Assembly: GCF_007655135.1 (NCBI RefSeq)
Contig: NC_045127.1
Location: forward strand, 26,764,199 to 26,828,198
Source: Punica granatum
Taxonomy: Eukaryota; Streptophyta; Magnoliopsida; Myrtales; Lythraceae
Direction: 5' to 3'
Length of the DNA: 64,000 nt
Part shown: piece after piece, positions 48,650 through 58,458 of the stretch
Numbering within the stretch: the first letter of the stretch is position 1
How the letters are laid out: each line of letters begins with the position of its first letter
Translations under genes and position numbers: made by a program
Notes under the pieces: generated by a model
The model's database searches: none
Told to the model about the DNA's origin: nothing
The model's input: only the letters and a program-made list of their open reading frames with translations

Positions 48650-50035
48650 GCAGGGGTTAGCAGACCCGGGAAAGTTGCAAGAGGCACGTGCGAGGTGGCT
48701 CAGCGAACTTGCGGTCATGGAAAGTAAACTCGCACGGGTTTGCAAACCCAGCAAGGTTGAAAGAGGCCAGAGCGAGGTGGCTGGGTGAACTTACGGAGTC
48801 GGAAATTTTACTCGAACGGGTTAGCAGTCCCGGCAAGGTTGCAAGAGGCACAAGCGAGGTGGCTCGGCGAGCTTGCGGTGCAAGAAAGTAAACTCGCACG
48901 GGTTAGCAGACCGGGCAAGGTTGCAAGATGCACGAGGGAGGTGGATCGGCGAACTTTCGGTGCCAGAAATTAAACTCGCACGGGTTAGAAGACCCCGCAA
49001 TGTTACAAGAGGCACGAGCGAAGTGGCTCGGCGAACTTGCGGTGCAAGAAATTAAACTCGCACGGGTTAACAAACCCAGCAAGGTTGAAAGATGCCAGAG
49101 GTACGAGCGAGGTGGCTCATCGAACTTGCGATGCAGGAAAGTCAACTCTCACTGGTTTAGCAAACCAGGCAAGGTTGCAAGAGGCACGAGCGAGATAGCT
49201 AGGCGAACTTGCGGTGCAAGAAAGTAAACTCGCACGGATTAGTAGACCCGGCCAGGTTACAAGAGGCACGACGGAGGTGGCTCAGCGAACTTGCGGTGCA
49301 AGAATGTAATCTCGCACCGATTAGCAGACCCGGCAAGGTTGCACGAGGCACGAGCGAGGTGGCTCGGCGAACTTGCGGTGCAGGAAAGTAAGCTCGCATG
49401 GGTTAGCATACCCGACAAGTATACAAAAGAGGCGCGAGCGAGGTGGCCTGGTCGTGAACTTGGGTGGAAGAAATAAAACTCGCACGGGTTAGCAAAACCC
49501 AGCAAGTTGAAAAGGCAAGAGCGAGGTGGCGCGCGAAATTGCGGTGTCTGAAAGTTTACTCGAACGGGTTAGCAGACCCGGCAAGGTTGCAAGAGGCACG
49601 AGCGAGGTGACTCGGCGGGCTTGCGGTGCAAGAAGGTAAACTCGCACGAGTTAGCAGACCGGGCAAGGTTGCAAGAGGCACGAGCGAGGTGGCTCGGCGA
49701 ACTTAAGGTGCATGAAAGTAAGCTCGCAGGGGTTAGCAGACCCGGGAAAGTTGCAAGAGGATGGTGCGAGGTGGCTCAGCGAACTTGCGGTCATGGAAAG
49801 TAAACTCGCACGGGTTTGCAAACCCAGCAAGGTTGAAAGAGGCCAGAGCGAGGTGGCTGGGCGAACTTACGGAGTCGGAAATTTTACTCGAACGGGTTAG
49901 TAGTCCCGGCAAGGTTGCAAGAGGCACGAGCGAGGTGGCTCGGCGAGCTTGCGGTGCAAGAAAGTAAACTCGCACGGGTTAGCAGACGGGGCAAGGTTGC
50001 AAGAGGTACGAGCGAGGTGGCTCGGCGAACTTGAG
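48650..50035. repeat. ~1.08-kb spaced duplication
   Basis: Units at 48650-48960 recur at 49726-50035, offset 1076 bp. Shared rare units include GGGTTTGCAAACCCAGC and CTTACGGAGTCGGAAATTTTAC. The stretch between the copies includes an indel-rich patch at ~49410-49560. Confidence 0.8.
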
Positions 50036-53000
50036 GTGCAGGAAAGTAAGCTCGCAGGGGTTACCATACCCGGCAAGGTTGCAAGAGGCACGAGCGAGGT
50101 GGGTCAACGAACTTGCGATGCAGGAAAGTAAACTCGCAAGGGTTAGCAGACCCGGGAATGTTGCTAGAGGCATCAGCGAGGTGGCTCGGCGAATTTGCGG
50201 TGATGGAAAGTAAACTCGCACTGGTTAGCAGACCCGGCAAGTTTGCAAGAGGCACGAGCGAGGTGGCTCGGCGACCTTGCGATGCAAGAAAGTAAACTCG
50301 CCCGGGTTAGCAAACCCGGTAAAGTTGCAAGAGGCACGAGCGAGATGGCAAGGCGAACTTGCGATGCAAGAAAGTAAACTCGCACGGATTAGCAGATCTG
50401 GCAAGGTTGCAAGAAGCACGAGGGACGTGCCTCAGCGAACTTGTGGTGCAGGAAAGTAAGCTTTCACGGGTTAGCAGACCGGGAAAGGTTGCAAGATGCA
50501 CGAGGGAGGTGGATCGGCGAACTTTCGGTGCCAGAAATTAAACTCGCACGGGTTAGAAGACCCCGCAATGTTACAAGAGGCACGAGCGAAGTGGCTCATC
50601 GAACTTGCGATGCAGGAAAGTAAACTCTCACTGGTTTAGCAAACCAGGCAAGGTTGCAAGAGGCACGAGCGAGATAGCTAGGCGAACTTGCGGTGCAAGA
50701 AAGTAAACTCGCATGGATTAGTAGACCCGGCCGGGTTACAAGAGGCACGGCGGAGGTGGCTCAGCGAACTTGCGGTGCAAGAAAGTAATCTCGCACAGAT
50801 TAGCAGACCCGGCAAGGTTGCACGAGGCACGAGCGAGGTGGCTCGGCGAACTTGCGGTGCAGGAAAAGTAAGCTCGCATGGGTTAGCATACCCGACAAGG
50901 TTACAAGAGGCACGAGCGAGGTGGCTCGGTGAACTTGTGGTGGAAGAAATAAAACTCGCACGGGTTAGCAAACCCAGCAAGGTTGAAAGAGGCAAGAGCG
51001 AGGTGGCTCGGCGAACTTAAGGTGCATGAAAGTAAGCTCGCAGGGGTTAGCATACCCGACATGGTTGCAAGAGGCACGAGCGAGGTGGCTCATCGAACTT
51101 GCGATGCAGGAAATTAAACTCTCTCTGGTTTAGAAAACCCGGCAAGGTTGCAAGAGGCACGAGCGAGATGGCTAGGCGAACTTGCGGTGCAAGAAAGTAA
51201 ACTCACACGGATAGCAGACCCGGCAAGGTTACAAGAGGCACGAGGGAGGTGGCTCAGCGAACTTGCGGTGCAGGAAAGTAAGCTTTCACGGGTTAGCAGA
51301 CCAGGCAAGGTTGCAAGATGCACGAGGGAGGTGGATCGGCGAACTTTCGGTGCCAGAAATTAAACTCGCACGGGTTAGAAGACCCCGCAATGTTACAAGA
51401 GGCACGAGCGAAGTGGCTCGGCGAACTTGCGGTGCAAGAAATTAAACTCGCACGGGTTAACAGACCCAGCAAGGTTGAAAGATGCCGAGGTACGAGCGAG
51501 GTGGCTCATCGAACTTGCGATGCAGGAAAGTAAACTCTCCACTGGTTAGCAAACCGGCAGGTTGCAAGAAGCACGAGCGAGATGCTAGGCGAAATTGCGG
51601 TGCAAGAAAGTAAACTCGCACGGATTAGTAGACCTGGCCAGGTTACAAGAGGCACGACGGAGGTGGCTCAGCGAACTTGCGGTGCAAGAAAGTAATCTCG
51701 CACAGATTAGCAGACCCGGCAAGGTTGCACGAGGCACGAGCGAGGTGGCTCGGCGAACTTGCGGTGCAGGAAAGTAGACTCGCATGGGTTAGCATACCCG
51801 ACAAGGTTACAAGAGGCACGAGCGAGGTGGCTCGGCGAACTTAAGGTGCAGGAAAGTAAGCTCGCATGGGTTAGCATACTCAGCAAGGTTGCAAGAGGCA
51901 CGAGCGAGGTGGCTCAGCGAACTTGCGATGCAGGAAAGTAAACTCGCAAGGGTTAGCAGACCCGGGAAGGTTGCAAGAGGCACGAGTGAGGTGGCTCGGC
52001 GAACTTGCGGTGATGGATAGTAAACTCGCACGGGTTAGCAGACCCGCAAAGGTTGCAAGAGGCACGAGCGGGGTGGCTAGGCGAACTTGCGATGCAGGAA
52101 AGTAAACTCGCACGGGTTAGCAAACCCAGCAAGGTTGCAAGAGGCACGAGCGAGATGGCTAGGCGAACTTGCGATGCAAGAAAGTAAACTAGCACTGATT
52201 AGCAGAACCGGCAAGGTTGTAAGAGGCACGAGGGAGGTGCCTCAGCTAACTTGCGGTGCAGGAAAGTATTCTCGCACGGGTAGCGGACCCGGCAAGGTTG
52301 AAATAGGCACGAGCGAGGTGGCTTGGCGAACTTGCGGTGCAGGAAAGTAAGCTTTCACGGGTTAGCAGACCGGGCAAGGTTGCAAGATGCAAGAGGGAGG
52401 TGGCTCGGCCAACTTTCGGTGCCAGAAATTAAACTCGCACGGGTTAGCAGACCCCGCAATGTTGCAAGAGGCACGAGCGAAGTGGCTCGGCGAACTTGCG
52501 GTGCAAGAAATTAAACTCGCACGGGTTAACAGACCCAGCAAGGTTGAAAGAGGCAAGAGCGAGGTGGCTCGGCGAACTTGCGGTGCAGGAAAGTAAGCTT
52601 GAAGGGGTTAGCAGACCCGGCAAGGTTGCAAGAGGCACGAGCGAGGTCGCTCGGCGAACTTGCGGTGCAAGAAAGTAAACTCACATCGGTTAGGAGACCC
52701 CACCAGGTTGCAAGAGGCACGAGCGAGGTGGCTCGGCGAACATGCCATGCATGAAAGTAAACTCGCACGGGTTAGCAAGCCCGGCAAATTTGCAAGAGGC
52801 ACGAGCGAGGAGGCTCGGCGATCTGGCAGTGCGAGAAAGTAAAGTCGCACGGGTTTGCAGACCGGGCAAGGTTGCAAGAGGCACGAGCGAGGTGCCACAG
52901 CTAACTTGCGGTGCCGGAAAGTAATCTCGCACGGTTTAGCGGCCCGGCAAGGTTGAAATAGGCACGAGCGAGGTGGCTTGGCGAACTTGCGGTGCAGGAA

Positions 53001-53220
53001 AGTAAGTTTTCACGGGTTAGCAAACCGGGCAAGGTTGCAAGATGCACGAGGGAGGTGGATCGGCGAACCTTCGGTGCCAGAAATTACACTCGCACGGGTT
53101 AGAAGAACCCGCAATGTTACAAGAGGCAGGAGCGAAGTGGCTCGGCGAACTTGCGGTGCAAGAAATTAAACTCGCACGAGTTAGCAGACCGGGCAAGGTT
53201 GCAAGAGGCACGAGCGAGGT

Positions 53221-54690
53221 GGCTTATTGAACTTGCGATGCAGGAAATTAAACTCTCTCTGGTTTAGCAAACCCCGCAAGGTAGCAAGAGGCACGAGCGA
53301 GATGGCTAGGCGAACTTGCGGTGCAAGAAAGTAAACGCACGGTTAGCAGACCCGGCAAGGTTACAAGAGGCACGAGGGGGATGCCAGCGACTTGCGGGTA
53401 CAAGAAAGTAATCTCGCACGGATTAGCAGACCCGGCAAGGTTGCAACGAGCATGAGCGAGGTGGCTCGGCGAACTTGCGGTGCAGGAAAGTAAGCTCGCA
53501 TGGGGTTAGCATACCTGACAAGGTTGCAAGAGGCACGAGCGAGGTGGCTCGGCGAACTTAAGTTGCAGGAAAGTAAGCTCACATGGGTTAGCATACTCAG
53601 CAAGGTTGCAAGAGGCACGAGCGAGGTGGCTCAGCGAACTTGCGAAGCAGGAAAGTAACCTCGCAAGGGTTAGCAGACCCGGGAAGGTTGCAAGAGGCAC
53701 GAGCGAGGTGGCTTATTGAACTTGCGATGCAGGAAATTAAACTCTCTCTGGTTTAGCAAACCCCGCAAGGTAGCAAGAGGCACGAGCGAGATGGCTAGGC
53801 GAACTTGCGGTGCAAGAAAGTAAACGCACGGATTAGCAGACCCGGCAAGGTTACAAGAGGCACGAGGGAGGTGGCCCAGCGAACTTGCGGTACAAGAAAG
53901 TAATCTCGCACGGATTAGCAGACCCGGCAAGGTTGCACGAGGCATGAGCGAGGTGGCTCGGCGAACTTGCGGTGCAGGAAAGTAAGCTCGCATGGGTTAG
54001 CATACCCGACAAGGTTGCAAGAGGCACGAGCGAGGTGGCTCGGCGAACTTAAGTTGCAGGAAAGTAAGCTCACATGGGTTAGCATACTCAGCAAGGTTGC
54101 AAGAGGCACGAGCGAGGTGGCTCAGCGAACTTGCGATGCAGGAAAGTAACCTCGCAAGGGTTAGCAGACCCGGGAAGGTTGCAAGAGGCACGAGCGAGGT
54201 GGCTTATTGAACTTGCGATGCAGGAAATTAAACTCTCTCTGGTTTAGCAAACCCCGCAAGGTAGCAAGAGGCACGAGCGAGATGGCTAGGCGAACTTGCG
54301 GTGCAAGAAAGTAAACTCGCACGGTTAGCAGGACCCGGCAAGGTTGCAAGAGGCACGAGGGAGGTGGGCCAGCGAACTTGCGGTACAAAAGTAATCTCGC
54401 ACGGATTAGCAGACCCGGCAAGGTTGCACGAGGCACGAGCGAGGTGGCTCGGGAACTTGCGGGTGCAGGGAAAGTAAGCTCGCATGGGTTAGCATACCCG
54501 ACAAGGTTGCAAGAGGCACGAGCGAGGGTGGCTCGGCGAACTTAAGTGCAGGAAAGTTAAGCTCACATGGGTTAGCATACTCAGCAAGGTTGCAAGAGGC
54601 ACGAGCGAGGTGGCTCAGCGAACTTGCGAGCAGGAAAAGTAAACTCGCAAGGGTTAGCAGACCCGGGAAGGTTGCAAGAGGCACGAGCGA
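53221..54690. repeat. 6-mer higher-order repeat (~490 bp, 3 copies)
   Basis: Six ordered units repeated three times. The rare GGCTTATTGAACTTGCG unit marks starts at 53221, 53710 and 54201. All copies share the CTCTCTCTGGTTTAGC and CCCCGCAAGGTAGC variants. Copies 1 and 3 contain clusters of 1-bp indels, while copy 2 is clean. It is directly followed by the 7-mer repeat. Confidence 0.9.
54027..54042. repeat. Example of dyad 2 of the 82-bp unit
   Basis: CGAGCGAGGTGGCTCG is a perfect 5-bp inverted repeat (CGAGC/GCTCG) around a 6-base loop. It sits at positions 46-61 of the 82-bp unit and is present, intact or with one change, in many units across both blocks. Confidence 0.85.
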
Positions 54691-57600
54691 GGTGGCTCGG
54701 TGAACTTGCGGTGATGGAAAGTAAACTCGCACGGGTTAGCAGACCCGGCAAGGTTGCAAGAGGCACGAGCGAAGTGGCTAGGCGAACTTGCGATGCAGGA
54801 AAGTAAACTCGCACGGGTTAGCAAACCCGGCAAGGTTGCAAGAGGCACGAGCGAGATGGCTAGGCGAACTTGCGATGCAGGAAAGTAAACTAGCACGGAT
54901 TAGCAGAACCGGCAAGGTTGCAAGAGGCACGAGGGAGGTGCCTCAGCTAACTTGCGGTGCAGGAAAGTATTCTCGCACGGGTAGAGGACCCGGCAAGGTT
55001 GAAATAGGCACGTGCGAGGTGGCTTGGCGAACTTGCGGTGCAGGAAAGTAAGCTTTCACGGGTTAGCAGACCGGGCAAGGTTGCAAGATGCAAGAGGGAG
55101 GTGGCTCGGCCAACTTTCGGTGCCAGAAATTAAACTCGCACGGGTTAGCAGACCCCGCAATGTTGCAAGAGGCACGAGCGAAGTGGCTCGGCGAACTTGC
55201 GATGCAGGAAAGTAAACTCGCAAGGGTTAGCAGACCCGGGAAGGTTGCAAGAGGCACGAGCGAGGTGGCTCGGTGAACTTGCGGTGATGGAAAGTAAACT
55301 CGCACGGGTTAGCAGACCCGGCAAGGTTGCAAGAGGCACGAGCGAAGTGGCAACGCGAACTTGCGATGCAGGAAAGTAAACTGGCACGGTTTAGCAAACC
55401 CAGCAAGGTTGCAAGAGGCACGAGCGAGATGGCTAGGCGAACTTGCGATGCAGGAAAGTAAACTAGCACGGATTAGCAGAACCGGCAAGGTTGCAGGAGG
55501 CACGAGGGAGGTGCCTCAGCTAACTTGCGGTGCAAGAAAGTATTCTCGCACGGGTAGAGGACCCGGCAAGGTTGAAATAGGCACGTGCGAGGTGGCTTGG
55601 CGAACTTGCGGTGCAGGAAAGTAAGCTTTCACGGGTTAGCAGACCGGGCAAGGTTGCAAGATGCAAGAGGGAGGTGGCTCGGCCAACTTTCGGTGCCAGA
55701 AATTAAACTCGCACGGGTTAGCAGACCCCGCAATGTTGCAAGAGGCACGAGTGAAGTGGCTCGGCGAACTTGCGATGCAGGAAAGTAAACTCGCAAGGGT
55801 TAGCAGACCCGGGAAGGTTGCAAGAGGCACGAGCGAGGTGGCTCGGTGAACTTGCGGTGATGGAAAGTAAACTCGCACGGGTTAGCAGACCCGGCAAGGT
55901 TGCAAGAGGCACGAGCGAAGTGGCAACGCGAACTTGCGATGCAGGAAAGTAAACTCGCACGGGTTAGCAAACCCTGCAAGGTTGCAAGGGGCACGAGCGA
56001 GATGGCTAGGCGAACTTGCGATGCAAGAAAGTAAACTAGCACGGATTAGCAGAACCGGCAAGGTTGCAAGAGGCACGAGGGAGGTGCCTCAGCTAACTTG
56101 CGGTGCAAGAAAGTATTCTCGCACGGGTAGAGGACCGGCAAGGTTGAAATAGGCACGTGCGAGGTGGCTGGCGAACTTGCGGTGCAGGAAAGTAAGCTTT
56201 CACGGGTTAGCAGACCGGGCAAGTTGCAAGATGCAAGAGGAGGGGGCTCGGCCAACTTTCGGTGCCAGAAATTAAACTCGCACGGGTTAGCAGACCCCGC
56301 AATGTTGCAAGAGGCACGAGCGAAGTGGCTCGGCGAACTTGCGATGCAGGAAAGTAAACTCGCAAGGGTTAGCAGACCGGGAAGGTTGCAAGAGGCACGA
56401 GCGAGGTGGCTCGGTGAACTTGCGGTGATGGAAAGTAAACTCGCACGGGTTAGCAGACCCGGCAAGGTTGCAAGAGGCACGAGCGAAGTGGCAACGCGAA
56501 CTTGCGATGCAGGAAAGTAAACTCGCACGGGTTAGCAAACCCAGCAAGGTTGCAAGAGGCACGAGCGAGATGGCTAGGCGAACTTGCGATGCAGGAAAGT
56601 AAACTAGCACGGATTAGCAGAACCGGCAAGGTTGCAAGAGGCACGAGGGAGGTGCCTCAGCTAACTTGCGGTGCAAGAAAGTATTCTCGCACGGGTAGAG
56701 GACCCGGCAAGGTTGAAATAGGCACGTGCGAGGTGGCTTGGCGAACTTGCGGTGCAGGAAAGTAAGCTTTCAGGGTTAGCAGACCGGGCAAGGTTGCAAG
56801 ATGCAAGAGGGAGGTGGCTCGGCCAACTTTCGGTGCCAGAAATTAAACTCGCACGGGTTAGCAGACCCCGCAATGTTGCAAGAGGCACGAGCGAAGTGGC
56901 TCGGCGAACTTGCGATGCAGGAAAGTAAACTCGCAAGGGTTAGCAGACCCGGGAAGGTTGCAAGAGGCACGAGCGAGGTGGCTCGGTGAACTTGCGGTGA
57001 TGGAAAGTAAACTCGCACGGGTTAGCAGACCCGGCAAGGTTGCAAGAGGCACGAGCGAAGTGGCAACGCGAACTTGCGATGCAGGAAAGTAAACTCGCAC
57101 GGGTTAGCAAACCCAGCAAGGTTGCAAGAGGCACGAGCGAGATGGCTAGGCGAACTTGCGATGCAGGAAAGTAAACTAGCACGGATTAGCAGAACCGACA
57201 AGGTTGCAAGAGGCACGAGGGAGGTGCCTCAGCTAACTTGCGGTGGAAGAAAGTATTCTCGCACGGGTAGAGGACCCGGCATGGTTGAAATAGGCACGTG
57301 CGAGGTGGCTTGGCGAACTTGCGGTGCAGGAAAGTAAGCTTTCACGGGTTAGCAGACCGGGCAAGGTTGCAAGATGCAAGAGGGAGGTGGCTCGGCCAAC
57401 TTTCGGTGCCAGAAATTAAACTCGCACGGGTTAGCAGACCCCGCAATGTTGCAAGAGGCACGAGCGAAGTGGCTCGGCGAACTTGCGATGCAGGAAAGTA
57501 AACTCGCAAGGGTTAGCAGACCCGGGAAGGTTGCAAGAGGCACGAGCGATGTGGCTCGGCGAACTTGCGGTGATGGAAAGTAAACTCGCACGGGTTAGCA

Positions 57601-57820
57601 GACCCGGCAAGGTTGCAAGAGGCACGAGCGAGGTGGCTAGGCGAACTTGCGATGCAGGAAAGTAAACTCGCACGGGTTAGCAAACCCAGCAAGGTTGCAA
57701 GAGGCACGAGCGAGATGGCTAGGCGAACTTGCGATGCAAGAAAGTAAACTAGCACGGATTAGCAGAACCGGCAAGGTTGCAAGAGGCACGAGGGAGGTGC
57801 CTCAGCTAACTTGCGGTGCA
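54620..57820. repeat. 7-mer higher-order repeat (573 bp, ~5.6 copies)
   Basis: Seven ordered units repeated about 5.6 times up to the gap. The GTATTCTCGCACGGGTAGAGG unit marks the period at 54967, 55540, 56113, 56681 and 57253 (steps 573, 573, 568, 572). The next would fall at about 57826, inside the N run. The period is one less than 7x82 because the marker unit has a fixed 1-bp deletion (GGGTAGAGG for GGGTTAG-type). Copies are nearly identical except the one at ~56.1-56.4 kb, whose five extra 1-bp deletions account for the 568 step. A diverged relative of the marker unit is at 52266. Confidence 0.95.
57591..57606. repeat. Example of dyad 1 of the 82-bp unit
   Basis: CGGGTTAGCAGACCCG is a perfect 5-bp inverted repeat (CGGGT/ACCCG) around a 6-base loop. 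It sits at positions 12-27 of the unit, exactly 34 bp before dyad 2 and with the same 5-6-5 geometry. Confidence 0.85.
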
Positions 57821-57920
57821 NNNNNNNNNNNNNNNNNNNNNNNNNNNNNNNNNNNNNNNNNNNNNNNNNNNNNNNNNNNNNNNNNNNNNNNNNNNNNNNN
57901 NNNNNNNNNNNNNNNNNNNN
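57821..57920. other. Assembly gap (100 N)
   Basis: Exactly 100 N, the conventional placeholder for a scaffold gap of unknown size. It separates the 82-bp array from the 40-bp array, so the physical junction between the two satellites is not observed and their distance is unknown. Confidence 0.98.
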
Positions 57921-58118
57921 ACGGTTTATGGTCCCGTGAGGTGCAGGGAAAGTAAAGACACGGGTTTATGGGCCCGTGAGGTGCAGGGAAAGTAAAGACA
58001 CCGGTTTGTGGGCCCGTGCGATGCAGGGAAAGTAAAGACACGGGTTTATGGGCCCGTGCGATGCACGGAAAGTAAAGACACGGGTTTATGGGCCCGTGCG
58101 ATACCGGGAAAGTAAAGA

Positions 58119-58138
58119 CACGGGTTTATGGGCCCGTG
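58119..58138. repeat. Example dyad of the 40-bp unit
   Basis: CACGGGTTTATGGGCCCGTG is a 6-bp inverted repeat (CACGGG/CCCGTG) around an 8-base loop. It is present in most units and occupies the position equivalent to dyad 1 of the 82-bp unit. Confidence 0.9.
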
Positions 58139-58438
58139 CGGTGCAGGGAAAGTAATGACACGGGTTTATGGGCCCGTGCGGTGCAGGGAAAGTAAACACA
58201 CGGGTTTATGGGCCCGTGCGGTGCACGGAAAGTAAAGACACGGGTTTATTGGCCCGTGCGGTCCGAGAAAAGTAAAGACACGGGTTTATGGGCCCGTGCG
58301 GTGTAGGGAAAATAAAGACACGGGTTTATGGCCCCGTGCGGTACAGGGAAAGTAAAGACACGGGTTTATGGGCCCGTGCGATACCAGAAAAGTAAAGACA
58401 CGGGTTTGTGGGCCCGTGCGGTGCGAGAAATGTAAAGA

Positions 58439-58458
58439 CATGGTTTTATGGGCCCATG
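58439..58458. repeat. Co-varied dyad variant of the 40-bp unit
   Basis: CATGGTTTTATGGGCCCATG: the third stem pair changed on both sides, from C-G to T-A, leaving a 5-bp stem CATGG/CCATG. The same variant recurs at 59518-59537, 59758-59777, 60038-60057 and 60956-60975, always after a GTGCGAGAAA-type unit, so it is one amplified lineage. Confidence 0.85.

Larger units (their letters stand above)
23385..57820. repeat. 82-bp satellite array, right block
   Basis: Continuation of the left array in the same orientation and phase, about 420 units of ~82 bp. It is a patchwork of higher-order repeats of 2, 6, 7 and ~29 units, annotated separately. Commonest variants are CTCAGCGAAC for CTCGGCGAAC, ACCCAGC or ACCCGAC for ACCCGGC, GCATGGG for GCACGGG, and CACAAGCG for CACGAGCG. 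As in the left block, the short open frames on both strands arise from the repeat and are not genes. The array runs directly into the N gap at 57821, so its right end is not seen. Confidence 0.97.

Noticed and set aside
1..57820. Ribosomal DNA intergenic subrepeats
   Set aside because: More than 50 kb of continuous array with no 18S, 5.8S or 25S sequence at either side is too long and lacks the expected neighbours.
1..57820. tRNA-derived unit (AGGTTGCAAGAGG compared with a B box)
   Set aside because: It misses the core GGTTCGA pattern, no A box lies upstream at the right distance, and no cloverleaf can be folded.
1..57820. CENP-B-box-like motif
   Set aside because: No TTCG....A..CGGG pattern fits the unit or its common variants.
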